A stretch of DNA of 64,000 bases from Acinetobacter lactucae (lineage in GTDB: Bacteria > Pseudomonadota > Gammaproteobacteria > Pseudomonadales > Moraxellaceae), in the NCBI RefSeq assembly GCF_001605885.1, contig NZ_LRPE01000013.1:1-64000 (forward strand), in the 5' to 3' direction. Position numbers and translations under genes: made by a program. Shown in pieces: positions 20,619-30,454 of this stretch; within the stretch, counting starts at the first letter, position 1; each line of letters begins with the position of its first letter. The notes beneath the pieces were generated by a model. The model searched no databases and had not been told where the DNA came from. It saw only the letters and a program-made list of their open reading frames with translations.

Positions 20619-21311
20619 TTAACCACCCTGTACTGTCTTTAATCGGCCATCATCTAATTCAATATGACGCTGGCAAAGGGTCGCTAAATTACGGTCATGA
20701 GTCACCAGAATCAGAGTCGTACCTAACTCTCGGTTTAAATCAAAGAGTAGGCTTTCAACTTCTTGTGCTGTCTGACCATCTAAGTTTCCTGTCGGTTCAT
20801 CCGCAAAAATAATTTGTGGTTCTGCAATGAGAGCTCGTGCAATTGCCACACGCTGCTGTTCTCCTCCAGATAAGACTTTAGGTGTTTGTTCAACTTGACG
20901 ACTAAGACCTACTCGATGCAACCAATCTAAAGCTTTTTTCTCTGCGGTTTTATAATCAAAATCTTTACGCAATCGCAAAGGTAACATGACATTTTCAAGC
21001 GCACTCAACTGAGGTAAAAGTTGAAAAGACTGAAATACAAAACCAATATGCTGCATTCGGATCTGGGCACGTTGTTCCTCTGTTAACTGATGAACAGCTT
21101 GTCCACACAACCAAATCTCTCCTTCTGATGGCTGATCTAAAGTCGCCAAAATTCCCAATAATGTTGATTTACCTGAGCCAGAACGTCCCGTAATTGCTAC
21201 CTGCTCCCCTTCAAAAATCTCTAAATCGATATCTTTTAAAATCGTAAACTGATTTTGGTTAATCTGAATAGTTTGTGTAACTTGATGGGCAGCAATGATG
21301 GGTTGTGGCAT
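20619..21311 (-). CDS. ybbA: ABC transporter ATP-binding protein
   Basis: A LolD/MacB-type ATPase of 230 residues. Walker [10 protein letters not shown] is near 42-50, the Q-loop is in [11 protein letters not shown] near 95, the signature [15 protein letters not shown] is near 145-160, and Walker [13 protein letters not shown] follows. It drives the FtsX-like permease encoded 3 bases downstream. Divergent tesA starts 44 bases away, so the two promoters share that gap. Confidence 0.93.
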   Translation of the reverse strand: MPQPIIAAHQVTQTIQINQNQFTILKDIDLEIFEGEQVAITGRSGSGKSTLLGILATLDQPSEGEIWLCGQAVHQLTEEQRAQIRMQHIGFVFQSFQLLPQLSALENVMLPLRLRKDFDYKTAEKKALDWLHRVGLSRQVEQTPKVLSGGEQQRVAIARALIAEPQIIFADEPTGNLDGQTAQEVESLLFDLNRELGTTLILVTHDRNLATLCQRHIELDDGRLKTVQGG

Positions 21312-21355
21312 GATGTAAAAAGTCCTATGTATTCAGAATCAGGGTCGAAGTACAA

Positions 21356-21979
21356 ATGTCTAAATCTTTTTTGATTGGTTCTAAAAGCATCATGCTCATC
21401 TCATTAAGTATGCTGCCCATGCTTGTATCGGCGAAAACTATTTTGATTTTAGGAGATAGTATCAGTGCCGGTTACGGAATTGATCCCAAACAAGGTTGGG
21501 TACAATTACTGCAAAAACGCTTAGACCAACAGTATCCCAAACAACATAAAGTGGTCAATGCAAGTGTTAGTGGAGAAACAACCAGCGGCGCTTTAGCACG
21601 ACTACCTAAATTACTGCAGACCTATAAGCCCAACGTAGTTGTGATTGAATTAGGCGGAAATGACGGCTTGCGTGGTCAACCACCTCAAATGATTCAAAAA
21701 AATCTAGATCAACTTATTCAACTAAGCCAAAAACAAAAAGCCAAAGTTATTCTTTTTGGCATGAAAATCCCGCCAAATTATGGGGCTGCATATAGCAAGG
21801 CTTTTGAAAATAATTATAAAGTTGTAAGCCAAAAATATCAGGTGAAATTACTACCGTTCTTTCTAGATGGCGTTGCGGGTCAAAAACAGCTTATGCAAAA
21901 TGATTTGATTCATCCAAATGCTCAAGCCCAGTCAAAATTACTTAATTTGGCTTATCCATATATAAAAGGTGCCCTATAG
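21356..21979 (+). CDS. tesA: Multifunctional acyl-CoA thioesterase/lysophospholipase L1, periplasmic
   Basis: An SGNH-family hydrolase, 207 residues, with a signal peptide ending near Ala26. The catalytic Ser35 is in GDSISAGYG, the Gly/Asn oxyanion blocks are seen in SGETTSGAL and GGNDGLRG, and Asp/His are in DLIHPNAQ. It acts on acyl-thioesters, lysophospholipids and aryl esters in the periplasm. The divergent ybbAP pair is the same as in E. coli. Its stop codon lies within the terminator hairpin. Confidence 0.93.
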   Translation: MSKSFLIGSKSIMLISLSMLPMLVSAKTILILGDSISAGYGIDPKQGWVQLLQKRLDQQYPKQHKVVNASVSGETTSGALARLPKLLQTYKPNVVVIELGGNDGLRGQPPQMIQKNLDQLIQLSQKQKAKVILFGMKIPPNYGAAYSKAFENNYKVVSQKYQVKLLPFFLDGVAGQKQLMQNDLIHPNAQAQSKLLNLAYPYIKGAL

Positions 21980-21993
21980 GCACCTTTTATCTT
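21962..21993 (+). terminator. Intrinsic terminator of tesA
   Basis: A 12-bp inverted repeat (21962-21973 with 21979-21990, core AAAAGGTGCC/GGCACCTTTT) that includes the tesA stop codon in its loop and right arm, followed by a T-rich stretch. The stem may serve the converging carbonic anhydrase gene too. Confidence 0.8.
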
Positions 21994-22014
21994 TAAGTAT
22001 TCTTTTTAATATGA

Positions 22015-22629
22015 TCAGAAATCAAAAAAAGTAACTTCACCAGTTTCTAGTGAATATTCAGCGCCAACAACAATCAACTCACCTTTTGCAATCAAACTCT
22101 CTAACACAGCCGAACCATGACGTAATTGATTTACCGAAGCAAAAACGTTTGAACGCACCGCATGACATGAAAGTTTTTTCAAATCATTTTTTAAATCAGT
22201 TTGCATTAAAATTTCAACTGATGGGCGAACACGGTTCACAATCGACATTAAGTTAGATGATGGCGGGTGATCAGGATTCATTAACGTATCAATTGTTGCT
22301 TGAATCGCGCCACAATGACTATGTCCCAATACCACTACAACCGGACAGTCATAACGCTCTGCAGCGAACTCGACACTACCGACTTGTGAAGGTGCAACCA
22401 CATTACCAGCAACACGGATTACGAATAAGTCACCAAGACCTTGATCAAATACCATTTCTGCTGGAACACGTGAATCTGAACAACCTAATACAATCGCAAA
22501 AGGATTTTGATCCTTTGCCATTTCAGCGCGTTCATGATGCGATAAGGTTTTTGCAAGGGAAGTATTTCCATTTACAAATCGTTGATTACCAGCTTTCAGA
22601 CGATCTAAAACTTCTTGCGCAGTAGGCAT
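22015..22629 (-). CDS. Beta-class carbonic anhydrase
   Basis: A zinc enzyme that interconverts CO2 and bicarbonate in the cytoplasm, 204 residues. The zinc ligands and catalytic pair are all visible: Cys50, Asp52 and Arg54 in GCSDSR, then His103 and Cys106 in GHSHCG. I take ATG 22629 (MPTAQEVLDRL), with GGA 8 bases upstream. A TTG eight codons earlier has no ribosome binding site. The gene has its own promoter region of about 280 bp shared with the divergent lipase. It may be the Can-type housekeeping enzyme. Confidence 0.92.
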   Translation of the reverse strand: MPTAQEVLDRLKAGNQRFVNGNTSLAKTLSHHERAEMAKDQNPFAIVLGCSDSRVPAEMVFDQGLGDLFVIRVAGNVVAPSQVGSVEFAAERYDCPVVVVLGHSHCGAIQATIDTLMNPDHPPSSNLMSIVNRVRPSVEILMQTDLKNDLKKLSCHAVRSNVFASVNQLRHGSAVLESLIAKGELIVVGAEYSLETGEVTFFDF

Positions 22630-22912
22630 TTTATATTTCCATTGTTTTTTCAAGGTTAGAAAGCATTTTAATGTGTCAAAATTTGAATGTCACTGACAAA
22701 AAATAAATCCTTTTTCATGAAAAAAATGAAAAGCACCTCATCCTATTTAATGTAGGTTTTACGGCAATTCCCTGCTGTTTAGCGAAAAAATAGACATACT
22801 TTGCTTCTCCGATTGACTATAATTTTCTTCATTCCAAACATTTGGCAAATGACTCATTGGCAAAGTTTTTCAATAATTTTTCAAACTCGCTTAAGCATCA
22901 AGGATGAAATCA

Positions 22913-23938
22913 ATGACAAGGCTGTCCACATCAATTAAAGCCTCTATGAAAAAAACTGCTACCGCACTGACTGTAGCTTGTAGCTTATTGTCAGTCATGA
23001 GCATTTCTCAAGTCCAGGCAGCCGACAATATTGATGTGACGTTCCAGAATGTTTTACAACAAGAACGTAGCTGGGCGGGTTTACAAAGTAAAAGTCTAAA
23101 AGTAGGCGATGTGACTTGGTCATATAGCGAAGGCGGCTCTACAACAAAACCAACTTTACTCCTCATTCATGGCCTAGCGGGCAGCCGTGATAACTGGAAC
23201 CGAGTAGCCCGTTATCTCACAACAAATTATCATGTCATTATTCCTGACTTACCGGGTAGTGGTGAAACTATCGTTTCCCAAGACTTCGATTATTCGGTAC
23301 CAAATCTTGCAGAAAAATTACGTCGATTTGTTGAAGCTGCAAATTTAAAAGGTCCGATCCACATTGCTGGGCACTCACTCGGCGGCTCTATTGCCCTGCT
23401 CTATGCTGGACAATATCCATTTGAAACCAAAAGTTTATTTTTAGTAGATAGCGGCGGTATTTTTCGTTCAGCCAACACAATTTATCTAAAAGATCCTGCT
23501 TATCTAAAACAACTCTTAGTATCTAAAAAAGGTGACTTTAATTATTTATTAAAACAAACCATGTTTAATCCTCCGTTTATTCCTAAAGAGTTTTTGCAGG
23601 CTCAAGAAAAGTTGATGATTGATCAGGCACCTCAAACACAAAAACTGGTTGATCAACTAATTGCACTTAATAAGGTTTATACGCCAGATTCATTTGCCGT
23701 ACTTACCAAAACGATTGATGCACCGACGCTCATTTTATGGGGTAAACAAGATAAAATTATTAATGTAGAAGTCGCAAATGAACTGAAACGGCTTTTAAAG
23801 AATGCCCAACCTCCCATTATTTTGGAAAACGTAGGTCATATGCCAATTTTGGAAGCTGAACAGTTGGTCATTCAACAATATGTACCGTTTTTATTGAAAG
23901 TAGAAGCAAACCAGTCTTTAAAAACGACTACCCCTTAA
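22913..23938 (+). CDS. Exported alpha/beta-hydrolase lipase/esterase
   Basis: A 341-residue exported hydrolase. It has a Sec signal with a basic start, a hydrophobic core and cleavage near QVQA-AD at about residue 37. The oxyanion HG is in LLIHGLAGS, the nucleophile in GHSLGG, the Asp in WGKQDKI and the His in NVGHMP. It resembles the Moraxella/Psychrobacter lipase group. ATG 22913 has AAGGA 8 bases upstream and is preferred over ATG 22904, where AAGGA overlaps the start. It is co-transcribed with a protein of unknown function 26 bases downstream. Confidence 0.82.
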   Translation: MTRLSTSIKASMKKTATALTVACSLLSVMSISQVQAADNIDVTFQNVLQQERSWAGLQSKSLKVGDVTWSYSEGGSTTKPTLLLIHGLAGSRDNWNRVARYLTTNYHVIIPDLPGSGETIVSQDFDYSVPNLAEKLRRFVEAANLKGPIHIAGHSLGGSIALLYAGQYPFETKSLFLVDSGGIFRSANTIYLKDPAYLKQLLVSKKGDFNYLLKQTMFNPPFIPKEFLQAQEKLMIDQAPQTQKLVDQLIALNKVYTPDSFAVLTKTIDAPTLILWGKQDKIINVEVANELKRLLKNAQPPIILENVGHMPILEAEQLVIQQYVPFLLKVEANQSLKTTTP

Positions 23939-23964
23939 ATAAAACTTTTAATTTGTGAGACCTT

Positions 23965-24972
23965 ATGTCTACCCAAACCATCATTGAAAAACTTATTGAA
24001 GCTCATCTAGATTTTTTAGATGAGCAATTTGCTCAGACTCAAGTGATTCAACAAGAGTTTGAGCAGTTTTATCATTGGTTGGGAAGTCGGCAATTACAAC
24101 ACATTTGGACTTTTGAACAGATTCAACGGCTGATTCAAAAGCAGATTCTAGATACACCCGCTTCTGATTTTCTGATTGAACAGATCGCTGAGCATATTCG
24201 TTTTGCGCTGATTCATCCTGCAAATGAAACGGCAACTGTTGAAGATGTTATTCCTGTTTTAACGATTGACCGAATTGCACAGTACGTTGCGAGTAAAGAG
24301 CAGCACCGAAAAAAACTGATTAAAACGATTGTGAATAACCCTGCCTTTTCAGCACTTTTGACTCAATTGATTCAGCAAACAATGCATGATTATTTAGATG
24401 AGTCTATGTCAAAGCGTGTCCCAGGTGTAGGTCGTTTCATGAAAATGGGGAAATCTGTTTTAGAAACCGTAACCGATTCAAATCTAGATGACACGATTAA
24501 TCATTATTTGCAAAAGAATATTTTAAAACTCAGCCAAATGAGCGAGCGTGTTTTAAACCAACATTTTGACAATGATAAGCTCTACCATTTTCAGGCAAAT
24601 GTTTGGCATAAAGTTAAAACGATGCCGCTGTCTGTTTTAAAAAATTATGTAGAAGCTCAAGACTTATCAAAAACGGTTGGTTTAGGACATGAAATCTGGG
24701 ACCACATTCGTCAAACCGATTATTTAAAACAACAAGTACATGATGGAATTTACACTTGGTATGTACGTAATCAGGAACGTAATTTTGACTTGTTACTTCG
24801 TGACCTCAATATTGACGAAAGTTTAGTGAAGCATGAACTGACCGCATTGCTTGTACCCGTACTACAACAATTAGTCACAACTGGACATTTAAGACGTCGT
24901 GCCCGTGTGTACTTAGAGAAGTTTTATTATTCTGAAAAAGCATTACAGATTTTAAATAACAAAGGCGCTTAA
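23965..24972 (+). CDS. Conserved hypothetical protein, 335 aa
   Basis: A 335-residue, all-helical soluble protein with no signal peptide, membrane segment or recognisable motif. The first 65 residues are rich in Gln, Glu and aromatic residues, a Val/Gly-rich turn RVPGVGRFMKMG lies near 150, and the C-terminus is basic (HLRRRARVYLEKF). I do not recognise the family. It follows the lipase gene by 26 bases and ends in a terminator, so the two form a two-gene operon. A function with the lipase is possible but unsupported by motifs. Confidence 0.7.
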   Translation: MSTQTIIEKLIEAHLDFLDEQFAQTQVIQQEFEQFYHWLGSRQLQHIWTFEQIQRLIQKQILDTPASDFLIEQIAEHIRFALIHPANETATVEDVIPVLTIDRIAQYVASKEQHRKKLIKTIVNNPAFSALLTQLIQQTMHDYLDESMSKRVPGVGRFMKMGKSVLETVTDSNLDDTINHYLQKNILKLSQMSERVLNQHFDNDKLYHFQANVWHKVKTMPLSVLKNYVEAQDLSKTVGLGHEIWDHIRQTDYLKQQVHDGIYTWYVRNQERNFDLLLRDLNIDESLVKHELTALLVPVLQQLVTTGHLRRRARVYLEKFYYSEKALQILNNKGA

Positions 24973-24990
24973 AGCGCCTTTGTTATTTAA
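24959..24990 (+). terminator. Intrinsic terminator, lipase operon
   Basis: Perfect 9-bp stem AAAGGCGCT (24961-24969) / AGCGCCTTT (24973-24981) with a three-base loop that contains the stop codon of the 335-residue gene. A T-rich tail follows. Confidence 0.8.
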
Positions 24991-24994
24991 CTAA

Positions 24995-27028
24995 TTAAAA
25001 TTTATAAATAATACCTAAATTATAACGACGTCCGTCTAAGACATAATTATAAGTTGCTACATCAATGTCTTTATCAAATAAGTTATAGATGCCTGCCGCA
25101 ACTTGGATTTTATCAGTCGGCTTATAGTTCATACCAACATCAACCAGTCCATAAGCAGGCTTCCCTTCAGCCATTGAGGTACGGCTTAAATACTCAGAAG
25201 TTTTACTACGGAAATTCAAGCGACTCCACATGTTGACTAAGTCATTAACTTGCCAATCTAAAGTGGTATTAAACATATGTTCCGGCATTTCATTTAAAGG
25301 TTGACCTTTAAATTGACCACTTTTTTGCTCAGTATCGGTATACGTATAATTGGCATTCATTTTTAAATCTGGTGAAATTAACCAACCAAATGTCGCTTCA
25401 ACACCTCTCATATTGGCTTTATCCACATTTGTGCGTTGACTCACAAAATCAAAATCTAGACCTAACCACTTACACTCGCGAGCACCTGCATCTCCTGAGC
25501 ACGTTCTAACTTCTGTAATTTTGTCTTTAAATTCACTATTAAAAATCGTTAAGCCAGCATTCAAATTATCTAAATTATCCCACGCGAATGACAGCTCATA
25601 GTTGGTACTTTTCTCTGGTTTTAAATTTGGATTACCTACAATCACTCCAGCAGAACTGCTACCACCTGTAGCTTGTCCCCATTCTGCTACGGTCGCTCGT
25701 AGTGCAGGTGTTTTATAACCTGTTGATACGCCGCCTTTAATAATCCAGTTATCATTTAAAGTCCATACACCATATATTTTAGGACTAAAGTGATCTCCAA
25801 ATTTTTCATCCTGATCCATTCGTAATGACATTGTTAAAGTGAAAGGATCAATAATATTCCATGCATCTTCTGCAAATAATGCCCAGCTATAACGATCTAA
25901 ATTAGAAACAGGTTGTGAGCCACCTACTTTTAACTGGTTACCTAAATCGTCTAATTCTTCTTTTAAATAGCTTCCGCCCACGCTAAGCGCATGATTTGCG
26001 AGTGTGATCTGATTAAGCGTGTTAAATGTAGTATTTACAGCTTCCATATTTCTAGATGGATTGTTATTTTCTTCGCGCTGAATATAAGAATGAGTCTTTA
26101 CAGGACCGATGTCACCACGGTGCGTTAAACTATATTCTGTACGATAATAGTCTGTTAATGAATCTGCTGGTGGATTACGACCGGTCTGAATAGGTGAAAC
26201 TGTTTTACCAATTGTGGCATTACGATTTTGGATAGAACGCTGGTATTCAAGCTCAATGGTATGTTGATCATTAGGAGTCAAGCTTAAAGTCGCCCCTCCT
26301 GCACGAATTTTTTGTTTGTTGTAACCACCAATAATTTCATCTTCATCTCTTTGTGAAAATGTGCCGTTGGCTTTTAATCCAAGTAAATTCTTAATTAATG
26401 GTCCCGACACATAAGTATTGGCTTGGTAAAGATTTCCAGATTTATTATTTTCCTGAATCGTTGTATCTAACTTAACCGAACTGTTCCAAACATCTGCAAC
26501 TTTTTTAGTAATGATATTAATAACACCACCCATCGCATCTGAACCATATAGGCCAGACATTGGACCACGAATAACCTCAATACGTTCGATACTTTCGATT
26601 CCCGGTAACCAACCTTGCTCAATACCTGAATTATCACTATTTGGTCGCACAGAACGTGTATTTACTTTCTTACCATCAACCATAATAACGGTATATGCGC
26701 TACCCATTCCGCGAATACTGATATCAGATGAACTCCCACCACCAGTAACAACCACGCCTGGTACATCTTTAAGTGCATCAGTTACATCACGATATGCTTT
26801 TTTATTAATTTCATCTTGAGTTAAAACAGAAATAGAAGCGGCTGCCTTTTTTATATTTTGTTCAAAACCACTCGCTGTTACGACTATTTTTTCTAATTGG
26901 GTAACTTCTTTTTTATTTTCACTTGAAGAATCAACTAAATTATTTTCATTTTCAGAAGCGTAAGCCATAGGAAACATAACTGTAAATATCGATAGAGATA
27001 ATACAGATTGGAAAATATATTTAGTCAT
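24995..27028 (-). CDS. TonB-dependent outer-membrane receptor, probably siderophore
   Basis: A 677-residue outer-membrane receptor. It has a signal peptide ending near AYA, a TonB box-like stretch (LEKIVVTAS) near residue 47, a plug domain with DVPGVVVTGGG and IRGMGSAYTVIMVDG, and a 22-strand barrel ending in aromatic Tyr-Lys-Phe. The plug (IERIEVIRGPMSGLYGSDAMGG) and the barrel are close to the FepA/CirA group of catecholate siderophore receptors. ATG 27028 has GGAG 6 bases upstream. An in-frame upstream start adds a non-signal extension. A likely Fur box lies about 85 bases upstream, and nfuA is next to it. The exact ligand is unknown. Confidence 0.85.
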   Translation of the reverse strand: MTKYIFQSVLSLSIFTVMFPMAYASENENNLVDSSSENKKEVTQLEKIVVTASGFEQNIKKAAASISVLTQDEINKKAYRDVTDALKDVPGVVVTGGGSSSDISIRGMGSAYTVIMVDGKKVNTRSVRPNSDNSGIEQGWLPGIESIERIEVIRGPMSGLYGSDAMGGVINIITKKVADVWNSSVKLDTTIQENNKSGNLYQANTYVSGPLIKNLLGLKANGTFSQRDEDEIIGGYNKQKIRAGGATLSLTPNDQHTIELEYQRSIQNRNATIGKTVSPIQTGRNPPADSLTDYYRTEYSLTHRGDIGPVKTHSYIQREENNNPSRNMEAVNTTFNTLNQITLANHALSVGGSYLKEELDDLGNQLKVGGSQPVSNLDRYSWALFAEDAWNIIDPFTLTMSLRMDQDEKFGDHFSPKIYGVWTLNDNWIIKGGVSTGYKTPALRATVAEWGQATGGSSSAGVIVGNPNLKPEKSTNYELSFAWDNLDNLNAGLTIFNSEFKDKITEVRTCSGDAGARECKWLGLDFDFVSQRTNVDKANMRGVEATFGWLISPDLKMNANYTYTDTEQKSGQFKGQPLNEMPEHMFNTTLDWQVNDLVNMWSRLNFRSKTSEYLSRTSMAEGKPAYGLVDVGMNYKPTDKIQVAAGIYNLFDKDIDVATYNYVLDGRRYNLGIIYKF

Positions 27029-27110
27029 ATCCTGCTCCAGCAGATCAAATAATGGATAAATTGTGAATTTCACCTTAACAAATGTAACAAAATTAAATAA
27101 AAAGATAAAT

Positions 27111-27129
27111 AATATTGATAATTATTTTC
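27111..27129 (-). promoter_or_regulatory. Probable Fur box
   Basis: Read on the minus strand, GAAAATAATTATCAATATT matches 14 of 19 bases of the Fur consensus GATAATGATAATCATTATC. It lies 83 bases upstream of the receptor start, where an iron-repressed promoter would be. Confidence 0.6.
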
Positions 27130-27142
27130 AATTAATAGGTAT

Positions 27143-27172
27143 AAAAAAACCTCATTTTGAGGCTTTTTTATT
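27143..27172 (-). terminator. Intrinsic terminator of nfuA
   Basis: Short GC stem CCTC (27150-27153) / GAGG (27159-27162), loop ATTTT, with long A and T runs on the two sides. It sits 20 bases past the nfuA stop. Confidence 0.65.
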
Positions 27173-27192
27173 TCACTTTTCAAATAAATTAA

Positions 27193-27831
27193 TTATTTGA
27201 AATAAGCACCTTCTGCTTGCGTATGGTCAGTTTGGTCAACCACACGTTGAAGCTCAGGAATGTTCTCTCTTAGAGTGGTTTCGACACCTTGTTTCAAGGT
27301 AACGTCAATTGCTGAACAGCCTTGGCAACCGCCACCAAATTTTAATACAGCAGTTAAACCGTGTTCTGGATCATCTTGTACTTCTACCAAGCTACAATTT
27401 CCGCCATGCCCTGCAAGACCTGGGTTAATTTCTGCTTGAAGAATGTAAGTAATACGTTCTTCAATTGAAGCATCTGGACCAACACGTGGAACTTTAGAAT
27501 TTGGAGCACGGAAAGTGAGCTGACCACCAAAACGGTCTTTGTTGTAATCGATTACGGCATCTAAAAGATAAGGAATAGATGGCGCATCAATATACGCAGG
27601 AAAATCAGGATAATCCTGTTTATAATCCGTTGGAATCACTTCTTCTGGCGCACTATATGCCATACAGCATTCCGCACGTGGCGTACCCGGATGCTCAACA
27701 AAAATTCGAACGCCAATTCCCGGAGTATTTTGCTTCGTTAGTAAATCGTGCAAATACTCTTGTGCAGATGGTGTAATCAAAAGGTTTGGAATTTCTTCTG
27801 CAACAGCAGTGTTGGTGTTCTCAGTCGACAT
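27193..27831 (-). CDS. nfuA: Fe-S biogenesis protein NfuA
   Basis: A carrier that accepts a 4Fe-4S cluster and delivers it to client enzymes, important under iron limitation and oxidative stress. It has an N-terminal degenerate A-type domain (residues 15-110) and a C-terminal Nfu domain with the cluster-binding Cys169 and Cys172 in GGGCQGCS. The 212-residue length is close to E. coli NfuA (191). ATG 27831 has GAGGA 7 bases upstream. An in-frame TTG overlaps that ribosome binding site and is not used. An iron receptor gene follows after a terminator. Confidence 0.95.
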   Translation of the reverse strand: MSTENTNTAVAEEIPNLLITPSAQEYLHDLLTKQNTPGIGVRIFVEHPGTPRAECCMAYSAPEEVIPTDYKQDYPDFPAYIDAPSIPYLLDAVIDYNKDRFGGQLTFRAPNSKVPRVGPDASIEERITYILQAEINPGLAGHGGNCSLVEVQDDPEHGLTAVLKFGGGCQGCSAIDVTLKQGVETTLRENIPELQRVVDQTDHTQAEGAYFK

Positions 27832-27989
27832 AACAATATTCCTCAAGCTGATGCCTTTATATTAACCGAAGATGAGGTAGATTTAAAAAAAATCAACTAA
27901 ATTTGTCGGATTTATACACAACAGGGTTTCAAGTTAAGTTTTTAATGGCATTATTGACCTCAGTATTGATCATTTTTTAAATATTTCTT

Positions 27990-28607
27990 ATGTTGCATTT
28001 GCCGTTTAACCATACCATTACCCTTATTATTATTACGGTCATTGTCTCTTTACTTGCATTTAGCAATCAAAATGTAATGAACCGCCTGATCTTTTGGCCA
28101 CCAGCAATGCAACGTGGGCAGTTTGATCGTTTCATCACGCATGGTTTTATTCATGCCGATGGAACACATCTACTTTTCAACATGATTACCCTATTCTTCT
28201 TTGGCAGTATTATTGAAAGTTTTTATCGCCAATATTTTTATGACATGGGTTTCGTGTTGTTCTATTTAGGTGGCTTAATCTTCGCGATTTTACCAAGCTA
28301 TTTACAACATAAAAACGATGCGAATTGGGCCAGTCTAGGCGCTTCAGGTGCTGTTTCAGCAGTTTTATTTGCTTATATTCTGTTTCAGCCATGGAAGCTG
28401 ATTTTTGTATTCTTCATTCCCGTACCCGCTATTATTTTCGCCATTTTATATGTGGCGTACAGTATTTGGGCAGGTAAACGAGGTAATAGTCATATCAATC
28501 ATAGTGCTCATTTGTGGGGTGCAGCTTACGGGATCATCGTTACCATTTTACTTGAACCTAAAGTTATTCCACATTTCCTAGACCAACTTACTCGCCTTCC
28601 TTTCTAA
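27990..28607 (+). CDS. Rhomboid-family intramembrane serine protease (short)
   Basis: A 205-residue protein with about six membrane helices. The catalytic dyad is Ser119 in GASGA and His174 in HSAHLWGA, and the loop HADGTHLLFNM (residues 55-65) matches the family. It lacks the extended N-terminus of the rhomboid at 17345 and is of a separate subtype. The gene is monocistronic with its own terminator. The substrate is unknown. Confidence 0.85.
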   Translation: MLHLPFNHTITLIIITVIVSLLAFSNQNVMNRLIFWPPAMQRGQFDRFITHGFIHADGTHLLFNMITLFFFGSIIESFYRQYFYDMGFVLFYLGGLIFAILPSYLQHKNDANWASLGASGAVSAVLFAYILFQPWKLIFVFFIPVPAIIFAILYVAYSIWAGKRGNSHINHSAHLWGAAYGIIVTILLEPKVIPHFLDQLTRLPF

Positions 28608-28620
28608 ATAGAATAAAACA

Positions 28621-28653
28621 ACGAAAAGCCCGATGTGGGCTTTTCTTTTTTTC
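28621..28653 (+). terminator. Intrinsic terminator of the short rhomboid gene
   Basis: A 9-bp stem GAAAAGCCC (28623-28631) / GGGCTTTTC (28637-28645) followed by T7. Confidence 0.85.
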
Positions 28654-28777
28654 TTATTTATTTATCTGCATAAATTCTCAGTCTTTTTTCTGATTTTCTT
28701 TGATCAATTCGTTGTTTTGTTTGCAAAAACCATCTGATTAAACTCATGCCAATTCTTTTAATAATTCAGATGATACA

Positions 28778-30454
28778 ATGAAGTACAAAGCAATTTTATC
28801 TAGCCTTTCCATTGCATTATTTAGCTTATCTTTGGCTGGATGTAATGACAACGATAATCAAGAAAATGTCGTAAGTACACCTAAGCAACCCAATATCTTA
28901 TTTATCATGGCTGATGACTTAGGCTATTCAGATTTAGGGGCTTTTGGTGGTGAAATTCATACGCCGAATATTGATAGTTTGGCTCAAGAAGGTCGCCTTT
29001 TAACGGATTATCATACTGCCCCGACCTGTTCGCCAACACGCTCTCAACTCATTTCTGGTACTGATCACCATTTAGCTGGTATTGGGGCAATGGCTGAGCT
29101 CACACCTGACCATTTAAAGGGACAACCAGGCTATGAGGGCTACTTAAACGAACGCTCGCTATCGATTGCACAAGTACTTAAAGACAATGGTTACCGCACG
29201 TACATCAGTGGTAAATGGCATTTAGGACTAACATCTGAAACTAATGCACATGCTAAAGGTTTTGACCACTCATTTACTTTATTACAAGGTTTAGACCATC
29301 ACTTTAAGCAGGCTCCAAGTGCGTTTAAACGAAATTCAACTTATACCGAAGATGGACAAATTGTTCCTGTTTCAGCATTGCCTGACGACTTTTTCTCGAC
29401 GAACTATTTTACCGATAAATTACTAAGCTACTTAGATTCAGGCAAAAATAGTGGTAAACCATTCTTTGCTTATGCTGCCTACACAGCACCTCACTGGCCA
29501 ATTCAGGCACCAGCCGAATATCGCGAAAAATATCGCGGGGTTTATGATGTCGGTTATGATGCAATTCGTAATGCCCGTATTGCTAAGCAAAAACAGCTTG
29601 GGATTATTCCTGCAAACTTTGAGGCAGCAGAACCAATTACAACTCAAAATGCCCCACAGAAATATGGAAAGTGGGATGAGTTAACAACTGAACAAAAAGC
29701 ACTCGAAGCCCGTAAAATGGAAATTTATGCGGGCATGATCGAGAATCTCGATGCCAATGTAGGTCGTATTATTCAATATCTCAAACAAAATAATCTTTAT
29801 GACAATACCTTAATTTTCTTTGTTTCAGACAATGGCGCAGAAGGTTTTGTACGTGGAGGATATGGCAGTGAATCTGGTTTTGATAACTCTGTAGCAAACG
29901 TAGGTACACCTACTTCGTATCATTATATTGGACCACGTTGGGCCGAAGTGAGTGCCGCACCTTTTCACTTGTGGAAAGACACGGCGGGTGAAGGTGCAAC
30001 GACAGCCCCTGCCATTGTGAAATTACCGAATCAGAAAAAAGCACAAGCAACCAATCATAGCTTTGCATCTGTACTCGATGTTTTCCCAACTTTACTAGAT
30101 TATGCTCATATTCCAGTACCTCAAGGCCAATACAATGGACGTACTATCAATACGCCAACTGGCTACTCATGGAAATCTGTACTTGAAAATAAAACAACTA
30201 CGATTCGCCCTGCCAATTTTAGTTTTGCCGATGAGTTACATGGTAGTAAATATGCAAAACAAGGTGATTGGAAAATTGCACTCCAAGGACGCCCTGAATT
30301 AGGTACAGGAACTTGGGAGTTATATAACCTTAAAACGGATCGGGGTGAAAGACAAAACGTTGCACAGCTTTACCCAGCTAAAGTTCAAGAGCTGTTATCA
30401 GTCTATCAAAAATATACTGAGAAAAATGGTGTGCAGGAATATAACGCCAAATGA
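28778..30454 (+). CDS. Arylsulfatase lipoprotein (formylglycine type)
   Basis: A type I sulfatase of 558 residues that hydrolyses sulfate esters and so supplies sulfate. It has a lipoprotein signal with lipobox LAGC (Cys22). Metal ligands Asp46-Asp47 lie in FIMADDLGY. The sulfatase signature CSPTR (84-88) provides Cys84, which must become formylglycine. The family motifs SGKWHLG (near 145) and FVSDNGAEG follow. All catalytic residues are present. The stop codon overlaps the start of the next gene (ATGA), which encodes the modifying enzyme, so the pair is translationally coupled. The substrate cannot be read from the sequence. Confidence 0.92.
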   Translation: MKYKAILSSLSIALFSLSLAGCNDNDNQENVVSTPKQPNILFIMADDLGYSDLGAFGGEIHTPNIDSLAQEGRLLTDYHTAPTCSPTRSQLISGTDHHLAGIGAMAELTPDHLKGQPGYEGYLNERSLSIAQVLKDNGYRTYISGKWHLGLTSETNAHAKGFDHSFTLLQGLDHHFKQAPSAFKRNSTYTEDGQIVPVSALPDDFFSTNYFTDKLLSYLDSGKNSGKPFFAYAAYTAPHWPIQAPAEYREKYRGVYDVGYDAIRNARIAKQKQLGIIPANFEAAEPITTQNAPQKYGKWDELTTEQKALEARKMEIYAGMIENLDANVGRIIQYLKQNNLYDNTLIFFVSDNGAEGFVRGGYGSESGFDNSVANVGTPTSYHYIGPRWAEVSAAPFHLWKDTAGEGATTAPAIVKLPNQKKAQATNHSFASVLDVFPTLLDYAHIPVPQGQYNGRTINTPTGYSWKSVLENKTTTIRPANFSFADELHGSKYAKQGDWKIALQGRPELGTGTWELYNLKTDRGERQNVAQLYPAKVQELLSVYQKYTEKNGVQEYNAK

